A stretch of 64,000 bases of DNA from Chitinophaga hostae (GTDB lineage Bacteria > Bacteroidota > Bacteroidia > Chitinophagales > Chitinophagaceae), in the NCBI RefSeq assembly GCF_018224885.1, contig NZ_JAGTXB010000020.1:1-64000 (forward strand). The letters run 5' to 3'. This document shows positions 43,085-52,948 of the stretch, piece after piece. The position numbers and the translations under genes were made by a program. Numbering within the stretch: position 1 is the first letter of the stretch; every line of letters starts with the position of its first letter. The notes beneath the pieces were generated by a model that was not told where the DNA came from, did no database searches, and was given only the letters and a program-made list of their open reading frames with translations.

Positions 43085-45139
43085 ATGAAAAGGCGAAAGA
43101 TATTTGGCTTATTGGTTCTTTCTGCTTTTTTTGTTGGTCTTATTCCGGCGGATGCATCGCATCCGCCGGGTACCAGGGCTGATACAAATGTGTATATAGC
43201 ACCTGTGTACAAAGCGCTGCCACTGGGCGCCATAAAGCCGCAGGGCTGGTTGAAGCATCAGCTGGAAATTATGCGTGATGGTACCACCGGGCACCTTGAT
43301 GAAGTATATAACAAAGTAAAAAACGATAATGGCTGGCTGGGTGGAAAAGGCGATGGCTGGGAAGAAACGCCTTATTGGCTGGATGGCGCTGTACCGCTGG
43401 CCTACCTGCTGGATGATAAAAAATTACAGGAAAAAGTACTGCGCTATATCAGCTGGACGCTGCAACATCAGCGGCCTTCCGGTTATTTTGGGCCGCTTAC
43501 CAAATCGGAGCGAGAGAAAAATATACCCGTTGGCGTTAGTAATGCTGCCGATGGGGAAGACTGGTGGCCTAAGATGGTGATGCTGAAAGTACTGCAACAA
43601 TATTATACGGCCACAAATGATACCCGTGTTTTATCTTTTATGACGCGGTATTTTAATTACCAGCTGCAAACGCTGAAATCTTGTCCATTGGGCAAATGGA
43701 CGGAATGGGCCACTTCCCGGGGATCAGAAAACATAATGATGGCCCAGTGGTTGTACAGCATTACCAGGGATGAAAAATTGCTGGAGCTAGCCTCGTTGCT
43801 GGAGTCGCAGTCTTTTGCCTGGAGTACCTGGCTCGGCAATCGCAGCTGGGTAATAGATGCGGCTGCCCGGCAAAACGATCAGCACTGGATGCGCCGTCAT
43901 GGGGTGAACGTAGGAATGGGGCTGAAGGCGCCCGCATTGAACTATCAGCGTACCGGCAACAAAAAATACCTGCAGGAACTGCGCACCGGTTTCGCCGACC
44001 TGATGAACCTGCATGGATTACCCATGGGCGTTTTTTCGGGAGATGAGGACCTGCACGGTAACGCACCTACGCAGGGAACGGAGCTATGTGCCATCGTAGA
44101 ATCCATGTTCTCCCTGGAAGAAATTATAGGGATTACCGGCGATCCGGCATATATGGACGCCCTGGAACGGATGACCTTTAATGCCCTGCCCACACAAACA
44201 ACAGACGATTATAACAATAAACAGTATTTCCAGGTAGCCAACCAGGTAAATATCAAGCGGGGTGTATTTAATTTTTCGCTGCCCTTTGACCGTGAAATGA
44301 ATAATGTATTGGGTATGCGCAGCGGTTATACCTGCTGTCTGGCTAATATGCACCAGGGCTGGACGAAGTTCGCTTCCCATCTCTGGTACAGCACTGCCGG
44401 CAATGGCCTTGCGGCATTAGCCTACAGCCCTAACGAAGTGAGTGCTAAAGTAGGTAAAAACAATACCACTGTTACAATTAAAGAAGTAACCGGTTATCCT
44501 TTTGAAGAACAGGTGGGGTTTAACCTGGGCATGCAACAACCTGTGGCTTTCCCGCTGCAGTTACGTATCCCTGCCTGGTGCGCGGAAGCCGTGGTAGTGC
44601 TGAACGGCCAAAAGCTCCGCACCGCCAAAGGAGGACAGCTGATTACCATTGACCGTACCTGGAACAACCATGATCAGCTCACGCTGCAGTTGCCAATGCA
44701 GGTAACTACCTCTAACTGGGGCCGTAATTCCCGCACCGTAGAAAGAGGACCAATCGTATATGCGCTAAAGTTAACAGAGCGTTGGGAAAAGGGACATGAT
44801 GAGGCGGAAGGCGATTATTTCAGCGTGTATCCAAAAGATGACTGGAATTACGGCCTCCCTGAAAAAATTATCCAGGCGCCGGCACAACATCTGCAGGTAA
44901 CACAGGTAAAGCCAGCCACAGCCGACTTTGTATGGAACCTGGAACATGCACCTGTTACGATCACCACCACCGGTAAAAAAATCCCTGAATGGAAACTGGT
45001 CGATGATGTGGCGCCACAACCCGTAACCGACAGAAATGGTATTTATAAAGGCAAAGTAAATGAGCAGGAAGAAGTAATTACGCTGGTCCCTTATGGATGT
45101 ACCAAGGTTAGAATCGTAGCATTCCCCGTAGTAAAATAA
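43085..45139 (+). CDS. GH127/GH146-like beta-L-arabinofuranosidase (DUF1680)
   Basis: The 684-residue protein has a signal peptide and an (alpha/alpha)6 barrel of the DUF1680 family, opening with APVYKALPLGAIKPQGWL and containing GWEETPYWLDGAVPLAYLL. The zinc-binding set described for GH127 is present: Glu333 and Cys335 (TELCAIVE) and the Cys417-Cys418 pair (GYTCCLANMHQGW). These enzymes remove beta-L-arabinofuranose with cysteine as nucleophile, as from hydroxyproline-linked arabinans or pectic side chains. Start codon lies 2 bp after the GH2 stop, so they are co-translated. Confidence 0.9.
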   Translation: MKRRKIFGLLVLSAFFVGLIPADASHPPGTRADTNVYIAPVYKALPLGAIKPQGWLKHQLEIMRDGTTGHLDEVYNKVKNDNGWLGGKGDGWEETPYWLDGAVPLAYLLDDKKLQEKVLRYISWTLQHQRPSGYFGPLTKSEREKNIPVGVSNAADGEDWWPKMVMLKVLQQYYTATNDTRVLSFMTRYFNYQLQTLKSCPLGKWTEWATSRGSENIMMAQWLYSITRDEKLLELASLLESQSFAWSTWLGNRSWVIDAAARQNDQHWMRRHGVNVGMGLKAPALNYQRTGNKKYLQELRTGFADLMNLHGLPMGVFSGDEDLHGNAPTQGTELCAIVESMFSLEEIIGITGDPAYMDALERMTFNALPTQTTDDYNNKQYFQVANQVNIKRGVFNFSLPFDREMNNVLGMRSGYTCCLANMHQGWTKFASHLWYSTAGNGLAALAYSPNEVSAKVGKNNTTVTIKEVTGYPFEEQVGFNLGMQQPVAFPLQLRIPAWCAEAVVVLNGQKLRTAKGGQLITIDRTWNNHDQLTLQLPMQVTTSNWGRNSRTVERGPIVYALKLTERWEKGHDEAEGDYFSVYPKDDWNYGLPEKIIQAPAQHLQVTQVKPATADFVWNLEHAPVTITTTGKKIPEWKLVDDVAPQPVTDRNGIYKGKVNEQEEVITLVPYGCTKVRIVAFPVVK

Positions 45140-45212
45140 GCCGATAGAAAAACATCAACCAGCGAGGCAGTTATGAAAACTGAAATTTAAAAGACCACAC
45201 AAAATCTAAGTT

Positions 45213-48200
45213 ATGAAAAAGCGATTACGTATTCCGGATCTGATCCGGGGGGCCGGCTCATGCCTGCACATGGCGGTATGGTTGCTCTTCTTTGCGCTGT
45301 CAGCGCATGCAGCTCCCGCAGATATTACAATTACCGGTAAGGTTACCGACGAGCAGGGCGCCGCTTTACCCGGGGTGACCGTTAGTGTTAAAGGCACTTC
45401 CAAAGGAACTTCCACAAATGGAAATGGTAGTTACAACATTGCTGTAGCCGACAGAAATGCGGTACTGGTATTCTCATTTGTAGGCTATGTAAAACAAGAG
45501 ATCACGATAGGTGATCAGAAAGAAGTGAATGTAAAACTGCAAACAGATAGCAAAGGATTGGGTGAAGTGATTGTAGTGGGTTATGGCACCCAAAAGAAGG
45601 AATCTGTTACAGGCGCCATCTCGGGCGTAACCAGCAAAGATCTTGAAAGGGTTCACGCCTCTACCGTTAGTGCTACGCTGGCCGGTAAAATACCGGGTGT
45701 TTCCTTTCGTATGCCGGATGGGCGGCCGGGCGCCAGCGCCAACATACAGATCCGTAACTTCGGAAATGCCCTGTATGTAATTGATGGCATCCAGAAAGAT
45801 GCCGGTCAGTTCAATAATATTTCGCCCAATGATATTGAAAGTATTACGGTGCTGAAAGACGCTTCTGCCGCTATATACGGGGTGAGGGCCGCAAACGGGG
45901 TAGTAGTGGTAACCACTAAAAGAGGTAAACCCGGTAGCGGCAACGCCATTAACGTAGACGCCTACACGGGATGGCAGAACTGGTCCAGGTTCCCTAAAAC
46001 CGTAAACGCGTATGAATGGATGCTGGGTAAGGCAGATGCCGAAATGAATGCCGAAGATCCCCGCACAGATATCACCAAAGCAGAACTGGAGAAATGGAAG
46101 GCCGGTACGGAAAAAGGCTATCAGAGCTTCGACTGGTATGATTTCATTATCAAAAAAAATGCGCCGCAGCATTCTATTAACGTAAACGCTACCGGTGGAT
46201 CAGAGAATATCAACTATTACCTTTCCGTTACCCGCCTCGATCAGAAGTCGGTCCTCGGAAGAGAGTTTGATTTTAACCGCACCAATATCCAGAGTAATGT
46301 GGATGCAAAAGTGGCAAAGCGTTTGAAAGTTGGCGTGCAGATCAACGGCCGTATTGAAGAGCGTGATAACCCCGGCGTACCTGGTGGTGATGACTATTGG
46401 GCGCCCCGTTTTGCATTGTTCCGCAACCGCCCCACGGAAAGGCCATACGCGAATGATAACCCTTTGTATCCAAATGATATTGGCCATAACACCGAGAACT
46501 GGGCTGTGCAAACCAAAGCCATTTCCGGCTACTGGACGGAAGATTGGAGAGTATTACAAACCAACTTCAACGGCACGTATGAAACGCCGATCAAGGGATT
46601 GACGCTGAAAGGCATGTATTCGTACTACTATGCCGATAAGCTGATGAACGGTCACGAATACACGTACGATACCTACACCTATCACCCGGAAAACGATACC
46701 TATGTGAGAACCGGTGGAAGCTCCAATCCGTGGCGGGAGCGCGGCACGCATAAAGTGCTGGAAAATGTATTGCAGGGTCAGATCAACTATAACAATACGT
46801 TTGGCAGGCATACCATCGGAGGTACTTTTGTTTCAGAAAGAATTAAGCGCAGGGAACTGGATGTATGGGTGCATGCCGTGCCCAAAAGCAACGTGCTGCC
46901 GCTGATCCAGTTTTCTGATATGGATACTTATAATGATGCCGACTGGACAGAAGCAAGAGTGGGCTACATCGGCCGTTTTAACTACAGCTTCAGCGATAAA
47001 TATTTCCTGGAAATCGCAGGTCGTTACGATGGTTCCTGGAAATTTGCGCCGGATAAAAGATGGGGTTTCTTCCCCTCTGTTTCCGCCGGATGGCGGTTAA
47101 CGGAAGAACCCTTCTTTAAACGCTGGCTGGGCAGCAACAGCATACTTACAGAATTGAAACTCCGCGGTTCCTACGGAGAGCTGGGTGATGACGACATCGG
47201 CATCGGCGCCTACGATTATTTGCCCGGCTACACCTATGCCACTTCTACCGTGATACTGGATGGTACCGTCATCAAAGGCTCCCGCGATAAAGGAGTACCC
47301 AACAACCGCCTTTCCTGGTTTGTCAGCAAAATTGCCGATGTGGGGCTGGACTACCAATTGTGGAATGGTAAAGTATACGGTTCACTCGATTTCTTTAACC
47401 GCAAACGTTCCGGTCTCCGTGGCAGGAAGTACGATGTGCTGGTACCCAGCGAAATCGGGTACGGACTTCCGGATGAAAACGTAAACAGCGATGCGCAGAA
47501 GGGCGGAGAATTTTCTGCAGCATATACTACGCAGGTCGGTAAAGTGAATTTTGTGGTAGGAGGTAATGTATCCTATTCCAGGAGCAGGTTCCTTGAATCC
47601 TATAAACCTATATGGGGTAACTCACTGGATCATTACCGCAATTCCATAGAAGACCGCTGGAATAATATTTACTGGGGTTATGAAGCCATCGGGCAATTCC
47701 AGTCGCAGGAGGAAATTAACAAGTACCCTGTTAACGTAGACGGAAAGGGAAATAAAACCCTGCTGCCGGGTGATATTATTTATAAAGACATGAACGGCGA
47801 TAATGTGATCGACGACCAGGACCAGCGGCCAATTGGCTACCAAACCAGCGGTAACCCTACCGTGAACTTCGGTTTTAACCTGGGCGTGCGGTGGAATGGT
47901 TTTGACTTCGCTGCCGATTTTTCCGGTGGATCTATGTATTCGTACAACCAGAACTGGGAGATGAGATGGCCTTTTCAAAACGGAGGTAACCTGTTAAAAC
48001 AGTTCTATGATGATCGCTGGCACCGGGAAGATCCTTTCGATGTAAACAGCAAATGGATCCCTGGTAAAAATCCGCCGTTACGATTCAATAAGGGAGATCA
48101 CAGCAATTACAACAAACCTTCCACATTCTGGCTGCATAATGTGCACTATGTGAGGTTACGGACGATGGAACTGGGTTACGCTATTCCCCAGCAAATACTG

Positions 48201-48365
48201 GATAAGGTGAGGTTTAAAAAAGCCAGGGTATATATCAATACCTATAACCTGTTTTCGCTCGATAATGTAAAAGACCTGGGAATAGAGCCGGAGATAGCAG
48301 ATGAAAACGGGTTGCAATATCCGCAGAATAAGCTGGTGAATATTGGTGTGAACCTTACTTTCTAA
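45213..48365 (+). CDS. susC: SusC/RagA-family TonB-linked outer-membrane transporter
   Basis: The 1050-residue protein has a long signal peptide ending near AHAAP, a carboxypeptidase-D-like domain (ITGKVTDEQGAALPGVTVSVKG, FSFVGYVKQEITIG), a plug with the SusC hallmark GLGEVIVVGYGTQKKESVTGAIS and ALYVIDGIQ, IESITVLKDASAAIYGVRAANGVV, and a barrel ending in KLVNIGVNLTF. It imports oligosaccharides across the outer membrane together with the SusD homologue 19 bp downstream. The 73-bp gap before it is the largest in the operon and may hold an internal promoter, but none is clear. Confidence 0.95.
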   Translation: MKKRLRIPDLIRGAGSCLHMAVWLLFFALSAHAAPADITITGKVTDEQGAALPGVTVSVKGTSKGTSTNGNGSYNIAVADRNAVLVFSFVGYVKQEITIGDQKEVNVKLQTDSKGLGEVIVVGYGTQKKESVTGAISGVTSKDLERVHASTVSATLAGKIPGVSFRMPDGRPGASANIQIRNFGNALYVIDGIQKDAGQFNNISPNDIESITVLKDASAAIYGVRAANGVVVVTTKRGKPGSGNAINVDAYTGWQNWSRFPKTVNAYEWMLGKADAEMNAEDPRTDITKAELEKWKAGTEKGYQSFDWYDFIIKKNAPQHSINVNATGGSENINYYLSVTRLDQKSVLGREFDFNRTNIQSNVDAKVAKRLKVGVQINGRIEERDNPGVPGGDDYWAPRFALFRNRPTERPYANDNPLYPNDIGHNTENWAVQTKAISGYWTEDWRVLQTNFNGTYETPIKGLTLKGMYSYYYADKLMNGHEYTYDTYTYHPENDTYVRTGGSSNPWRERGTHKVLENVLQGQINYNNTFGRHTIGGTFVSERIKRRELDVWVHAVPKSNVLPLIQFSDMDTYNDADWTEARVGYIGRFNYSFSDKYFLEIAGRYDGSWKFAPDKRWGFFPSVSAGWRLTEEPFFKRWLGSNSILTELKLRGSYGELGDDDIGIGAYDYLPGYTYATSTVILDGTVIKGSRDKGVPNNRLSWFVSKIADVGLDYQLWNGKVYGSLDFFNRKRSGLRGRKYDVLVPSEIGYGLPDENVNSDAQKGGEFSAAYTTQVGKVNFVVGGNVSYSRSRFLESYKPIWGNSLDHYRNSIEDRWNNIYWGYEAIGQFQSQEEINKYPVNVDGKGNKTLLPGDIIYKDMNGDNVIDDQDQRPIGYQTSGNPTVNFGFNLGVRWNGFDFAADFSGGSMYSYNQNWEMRWPFQNGGNLLKQFYDDRWHREDPFDVNSKWIPGKNPPLRFNKGDHSNYNKPSTFWLHNVHYVRLRTMELGYAIPQQILDKVRFKKARVYINTYNLFSLDNVKDLGIEPEIADENGLQYPQNKLVNIGVNLTF

Positions 48366-48384
48366 GTAATAAATAAGATTCGTT

Positions 48385-50334
48385 ATGAAAAAAAGTTTGT
48401 TATATATATGCCTGGTTATACTCGCCTGCAATGCGGGGTGTAACGACAAGGATTTTCTGAATGTGGCGCCTACCAATGTGCTGCAAAATGATCAGCTCTG
48501 GAACGATGAAGGCTTAATCCTCTCAGTACTGGCTGATTTGTACGACCGTTATCCTGATCGCCAAACCGATGTAAACAATTCTCCCATTCCTTCCATGGTA
48601 GTACAAACCATTGATAACTGGGGGGAATTTGCCCGGTTCGATGAAGCGTTTGCATCAGAGAACGGGCAGTATTGGCGGCATGGCGCCAGCGATTACCCTT
48701 ATGTATTTCCGGGTATGATTGTAAAGGGGGGAGCGGAAGTAACCTACTGGGACTACGCTTACATCAGGGAACTGAACATCTTTATCGCTAAATGCGGTAC
48801 TTCCGTCAAATTGAAGCAGGAGGTAAAAGACCGGTTTATTGCAGAGGCAAGGTACCTGAGGGCGGTTGTGTATTTTGAAGAAGTAAAAAGGGTAGGTGGT
48901 GTACCGTTGGTGCTGCAGCCGATGGAGTACGATTATAAAGGTGATCCTGCCTACCTGCAGCATGCGCGAGCGAAAGAATCCGAAATATATGATTTCGTTA
49001 TCAGCGAAATGGATACTGTAAAGAAGTACCTGCCCTCCAGTCCGATCAGTAAAACACGGGCCACTGTTGGGCTGGCGCTGGCTACCAAGGCAAGAGCGGC
49101 GTTGTATGCCGGATCTATTGCAAAGCATGGCGTTACCACACCGCAGGTATCTTTACCCGGTGGTGAAGTAGGTATACCGCTGGCGAAGGCCAATGAATAT
49201 TATACCATCGCCCTGAATGCAGCGAAAGAGCTGATCAGCAGCGGCAGTTATTCGCTCTACAAAAAGAATTCGGATAACCTGACGCAGAATTTCATCAGCC
49301 TGTTCATTGATAAAGGCGCCAATCCGGAGGTGATCTTCGCCAAGGATTTTAAATTGCAGAGCGGAAGAGTACAGCCGTGGACGTTATGGAGTCAGCCCCG
49401 TTCCAATGCAGAAGAGCAGCAGGGCGGACGCCTCAATCCATCGCTGAACCTGGTACAGTCGTTCGAATTACTGGATAATACCTTTGCACCGTTGAACATC
49501 AACGCAGCCGGCGGAGGATACATGTATTACAGTGATCCGCTCGACCTCTTCGCCAACCGCGATCCACGTTTAGCCGCCACTGTTATGTTGCCCGGCTCCG
49601 ACTTTAAAGATAAGAAGCTGGATATCTGGGCGGGTTATATCCGCAAGAACGGAGAAATTGTTACCGGTGACAACTTCGGTGCAAAAGCCAAGCTGGAACC
49701 GGGCGGACCAGATGTTCAGGTGGTAGGTTATGACGGACCGGTAAATAACCTGGAATTTAGTGCGCAGTCAGGTTTTATAGTCCGGAAGTATATGGACCCT
49801 ACGGTTGGTTCCGGCCGTATTGGTACACAGAGCGAGGTGTGGTGGATCCGGTATCGTTATGCGGAGGTGCTGCTCAATGCCGCGGAAGCAGCATTTGAGC
49901 TGGCGCAGCCAGATGTGGCAGCCGGTTATATAAACCAGGTACGTGAAAGGGCCGGGTTTAAAATTCCGCTGAAAGCAACAGATATTACCTTCGACCGCAT
50001 CGTTCATGAAAGAAAAGTGGAGCTGGCATTTGAAGGTCATGAGTTCTGGGACATGAAGCGCTGGCGTTTGGCACATAAAGTCTGGAATGGCGTGAAAACC
50101 AATTTAACTACTAATCCGGGAAAGAGTGATGAGTCCAGTACGCGTGTATTTGCATTGTGGCCGTACAAGGTGTATGATCCCGGAAGTCCCAATAACGGCA
50201 AGTACATTTTTAAACAGGTACTGCCTGGTGCGGTAACATCGGCGCATGGCTTCCGCCTGGGTAATTACTATGCCGCCATTAATGATGATATCAGGAGTAA
50301 CAATCCTAAAATTGTGAAGAATCCTAACCAGTAA
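48385..50334 (+). CDS. susD: SusD/RagB-family outer-membrane lipoprotein
   Basis: The 649-residue protein has a lipoprotein signal (acceptor Cys15 or Cys19) and the SusD order: an N-terminal NVAPTNVLQNDQLWNDEGL helix, TPR-like helices (FIAEARYLRAVVYFEEVKRVGGVPLV), and the C-terminal RYRYAEVLLNAAEAAFELAQPD and HERKVELAFEGHEFWDMKRWRLAH segments. It binds glycan at the cell surface and caps the SusC barrel. It follows SusC by 19 bp. Confidence 0.95.
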   Translation: MKKSLLYICLVILACNAGCNDKDFLNVAPTNVLQNDQLWNDEGLILSVLADLYDRYPDRQTDVNNSPIPSMVVQTIDNWGEFARFDEAFASENGQYWRHGASDYPYVFPGMIVKGGAEVTYWDYAYIRELNIFIAKCGTSVKLKQEVKDRFIAEARYLRAVVYFEEVKRVGGVPLVLQPMEYDYKGDPAYLQHARAKESEIYDFVISEMDTVKKYLPSSPISKTRATVGLALATKARAALYAGSIAKHGVTTPQVSLPGGEVGIPLAKANEYYTIALNAAKELISSGSYSLYKKNSDNLTQNFISLFIDKGANPEVIFAKDFKLQSGRVQPWTLWSQPRSNAEEQQGGRLNPSLNLVQSFELLDNTFAPLNINAAGGGYMYYSDPLDLFANRDPRLAATVMLPGSDFKDKKLDIWAGYIRKNGEIVTGDNFGAKAKLEPGGPDVQVVGYDGPVNNLEFSAQSGFIVRKYMDPTVGSGRIGTQSEVWWIRYRYAEVLLNAAEAAFELAQPDVAAGYINQVRERAGFKIPLKATDITFDRIVHERKVELAFEGHEFWDMKRWRLAHKVWNGVKTNLTTNPGKSDESSTRVFALWPYKVYDPGSPNNGKYIFKQVLPGAVTSAHGFRLGNYYAAINDDIRSNNPKIVKNPNQ

Positions 50335-50345
50335 AGTGATGTATT

Positions 50346-51047
50346 ATGAAAGCTAATATTCAATATGCTATATTCATTGCATTGGGCGTATTATCCGCTT
50401 CCTGCAAAAAAGATAATTACAAAGTGCCTTCCAGTGCCTTCACCGGGCGGTTGGTATACCAGGGAGAACCTGTTAATGTGAGCTATAACGACGTGTATTT
50501 TGAATTATGGGAACCGGGTTGGGGAAAAAGTACGCCCATTGTCGTTAATGTATCGCAGGACGGCTCTTTTTCTTCGTTGCTATTCAACGCAGCCTATAAG
50601 CTGGTGATCCCAGCGGCGCAGGGACCATTCCGCTCGTTAACGGATAAAACCACTAATTCGGATACAATTCCGCTGACAGTGTCGGGTAATCTTACCCGCG
50701 ACATAGAGGTGCTGCCTTATTACATGATCCGACATCCAAAGTTTGTGGCGACCGCCAGGAAGGTGACAGCTACTTTTGCGGCGGAGCAGATTATTAAAGA
50801 CGCCAACGCCAGAGATATAGAGCGGGTATCCCTGTATATCTGTAAAACACAATTTGTGGATGGCCGTAACAGTGTGGCTACAAAAGATATGAGCGGGTCG
50901 GATATTACAAATCCGGCGGGTATCAGTTTGCAGACAGATGTACCGGCGCTGGTGCCGGAGCAGAAAACAGTTTTCGCGCGGGTAGGAATAAAGATTGCCG
51001 GTGTGGAAGATATGATCTACTCGCCGGTACAGGAGATAGCCTTATAA
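50346..51047 (+). CDS. DUF3823-type lipoprotein of the polysaccharide locus
   Basis: The 233-residue protein has a lipoprotein signal ending at about Cys20 (VLSASC), and then two beta-rich domains beginning FTGRLVYQGEPVNV and VNVSQDGSFSSLLFNAAYKL. It matches the DUF3823 family commonly placed directly after SusD in Bacteroidota loci, in the SusE/SusF position; a surface glycan-binding role is inferred. It starts 11 bp after susD and is followed by a strong terminator, so it is the last gene of the operon. Confidence 0.85.
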   Translation: MKANIQYAIFIALGVLSASCKKDNYKVPSSAFTGRLVYQGEPVNVSYNDVYFELWEPGWGKSTPIVVNVSQDGSFSSLLFNAAYKLVIPAAQGPFRSLTDKTTNSDTIPLTVSGNLTRDIEVLPYYMIRHPKFVATARKVTATFAAEQIIKDANARDIERVSLYICKTQFVDGRNSVATKDMSGSDITNPAGISLQTDVPALVPEQKTVFARVGIKIAGVEDMIYSPVQEIAL

Positions 51048-51075
51048 AAGGAAAGAGCGGTGAATATTTTAGTTT

Positions 51076-51102
51076 GCCCTCCGGTTGTCCGGGGGGCTTT
51101 TT
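51076..51102 (+). terminator. Rho-independent terminator of the polysaccharide operon
   Basis: GCCCTCCGG (51076-51084) pairs with CCGGGGGGC (51089-51097) through one G-T pair, with a TTGT loop and a T run at 51098-51102... It lies 28 bp after the DUF3823 stop and before the convergent LysR gene. Confidence 0.88.
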
Positions 51103-51121
51103 ATGTGCATTTGTTCGTTCG

Positions 51122-52018
51122 CTATGCCCTTTTTTTAGCCCGTTTACGGATGTCATTCAACTGGGCGGTGATTGTTTCGTGCAGGATATCAATAAGCCGT
51201 TTAACAGCCGCGGAAGGCGTTTTTTTATAGGTTAGCATAAACACCTGCACATCCGGTAAAGCCGGCAGTCCGGAGGAGGTGGTGAATGCTTTGCAGCCTG
51301 CGGGCATGCCAATTTCGGTGCGCACCGTGATGCCCAGTCCAGCCTGCGCGGCTGCCCACATACCCGCCACACTGCCGCTGGTGAGGGCGGGGCGCCAGCT
51401 ACGTTTTATTTTTTCCAGTGCATGCAGCCCGGCGCTGCGGAACATGCAGGGCGCTTCGAACAGCAACAATGGCAATGGCTGCAGCGATGCCACTGTATTG
51501 TTGCTACCGCCTATCCATCGTATGGGCAATGGTCCTATAGGTATAGCGTGTTCAGGCACCTCTTTGCCAAAGGAAATAACTACATCTAGTTTGCCGCTCT
51601 GCAGTTGCTGGGCCAGTATTGCCTGGCGGTCGAGCGTGACTTCAATTTCCATTTGCGGATGTATGGCGGCGAAACGCGCCAGTGCTATAGGCAACCCGCT
51701 TTCTGCAAAATCAGCCGGCAGCCCCAGTCTTACTTTGCCGGCGATATGTGTGGCAGTGAGGGCGGTGATCGCCTGGTGATTGAGGTCGAGCATCTGGCGG
51801 GCATAGCCCAGTAACATTTCGCCGCTGGCGGTAAGCCGCCAACCCCGGCCCTGTTTGAGAAACAGCTGTTGCCCGGTAATTTCTTCCAGCCGCTGCATCT
51901 GTAAGCTCACGGCCGATTGCGAACGCGCTACCTGGTCGGCCGCCCGGGCAAAGCTGTCCAGGTCTGCCGCCAGCACAAAAGTGCGGAGGAGGTCGAGCTC
52001 CAGCAGGTCTGTAGCCAT
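51122..52018 (-). CDS. LysR-family transcriptional regulator
   Basis: The 298-residue protein has a LysR winged HTH at about 7-65 (LLRTFVLAADLDSFARAADQ, RSQSAVSLQMQRLEEITG) and an effector domain from about 92 (KVRLGLPADFAESGLP). It is divergent from the cupin/tautomerase pair across 89 bp containing an inverted repeat and a well-formed promoter, so those genes are its likely targets. The inducer is unknown. Its C terminus is rich in Lys/Arg (DIRKRAKKRA). Confidence 0.9.
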   Translation of the reverse strand: MATDLLELDLLRTFVLAADLDSFARAADQVARSQSAVSLQMQRLEEITGQQLFLKQGRGWRLTASGEMLLGYARQMLDLNHQAITALTATHIAGKVRLGLPADFAESGLPIALARFAAIHPQMEIEVTLDRQAILAQQLQSGKLDVVISFGKEVPEHAIPIGPLPIRWIGGSNNTVASLQPLPLLLFEAPCMFRSAGLHALEKIKRSWRPALTSGSVAGMWAAAQAGLGITVRTEIGMPAGCKAFTTSSGLPALPDVQVFMLTYKKTPSAAVKRLIDILHETITAQLNDIRKRAKKRA

Positions 52019-52048
52019 AGTTTAATTTTATTAAAGTATGATGTTAAA

Positions 52049-52088
52049 TGTTTCAATATTGCAAATGTATGAAACAGCAGTAAGTTTG
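52049..52088 (+). promoter_or_regulatory. promoter and operator for the cupin/tautomerase pair
   Basis: TTG at 52059-52061, a 19-bp spacer and TAAGTTTG at 52081-52088 fit the Bacteroidota sigma-factor consensus (TTTG/TTG, 19-21 bp, TAnnTTTG) and sit 19 bp before the cupin start. A perfect inverted repeat TGTTTC (52049-52054) and GAAACA (52071-52076) brackets the -33 box, a plausible site for the divergent LysR protein. Confidence 0.62.
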
Positions 52089-52107
52089 TAGCGAAATCTT
52101 CTTTCGT

Positions 52108-52494
52108 ATGAAAAAAATACTATTCGCTGTGTTGGTATTGTTAACAGGAACTGTTGCGGCACAAACGCCAACAGCCAGGAAGTCATTACTGAAACAACAG
52201 CTCCCCGTTACTACCGTAGAAGAAGTCCGCATGGATCAGGTGACGCTGGAACCCGGACAGGGCGCGCCGGTGCATCATCATCCGGGAGAAGTATACGGGT
52301 ACATCGTATCCGGCGAAATAACTTATCAGCCTGCAGGTGAAGCCGCAGTTACACTGCGTGCCGGCGATGCTTTCCGCGAAGCTGCCGGCAAAGAGATCAG
52401 CATTTTCAAAAATGCAGCCAAGGATCAACCAGCCACCTTTGTAGCGGTTTATCTCCTGAAAAAAGATCAACCTTCCATCATCATAAAAAAATAA
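52108..52494 (+). CDS. secreted small cupin-domain protein
   Basis: The 128-residue protein has a signal peptide (FAVLVLLTGTVAAQ) and one cupin barrel: EPGQGAPVHHHPGEVYGYIVSGEI has the metal-binding H-H-H...E of cupin motif 1, and the second motif is loosely present in DAFREAAGKEI. The role is unknown; single-domain cupins of this type may bind metal and small acids. It is cotranscribed with the tautomerase gene 3 bp downstream and is under the divergent LysR. Confidence 0.82.
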   Translation: MKKILFAVLVLLTGTVAAQTPTARKSLLKQQLPVTTVEEVRMDQVTLEPGQGAPVHHHPGEVYGYIVSGEITYQPAGEAAVTLRAGDAFREAAGKEISIFKNAAKDQPATFVAVYLLKKDQPSIIIKK

Positions 52495-52497
52495 AAT

Positions 52498-52884
52498 ATG
52501 CCTTTCGTACAAATTTATCTCGGTGCTCATCTCACCGCAAAAAATAAAAAAGATATTTCTCTTTCTGTACATCAGAGCCTGCAGGATCATTTCAACATTC
52601 CCGCAGCCGATTATTTCCAGGTAATTCACGTGCAGCAGCCGGAAGATTTGCTGTATCCTGACAGTTATTTCGACGTACCGCATACAAACAATCTCCTGTA
52701 TATACGGATCACTGCGCGCAGCGGCAGAACGGTAGAAATGAAAGAGGCATTATACAAAAGCATTGCCGGCAGGATTGCCGCTACTACGCCCGTAAAGGAG
52801 GAGGATGTGGTGATTGTGCTGGTAGAAAATGAATTAGCAGATTGGTCATTTGGCCGGGGCATCGCCCAAATGGTCGTTAAGTAG
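52498..52884 (+). CDS. tautomerase-superfamily protein
   Basis: The 128-residue protein begins Met-Pro-Phe-Val-Gln-Ile, so Pro would become the N-terminal catalytic base after Met removal, as in 4-oxalocrotonate tautomerase relatives. The length and segments (KKDISLSVHQSLQDHF, YFQVIHVQQPEDLLYPD, VKEEDVVIVLVENELADWSF) fit the MSAD/Tautomerase_2 group. Its substrate is unknown. It is 3 bp after the cupin gene. No gene follows for 400 bp apart from a relic. Confidence 0.85.
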   Translation: MPFVQIYLGAHLTAKNKKDISLSVHQSLQDHFNIPAADYFQVIHVQQPEDLLYPDSYFDVPHTNNLLYIRITARSGRTVEMKEALYKSIAGRIAATTPVKEEDVVIVLVENELADWSFGRGIAQMVVK

Positions 52885-52948
52885 ATGATGTATAACAGAT
52901 GGGGTGGTGGTAAGCCCAGGCAGCTACCGCCACACCCATTCTTTTATT

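Noticed and set aside
45172..45189. Five-codon frame before susC
   Set aside because: Too short, and no leader-peptide features such as a following attenuator.
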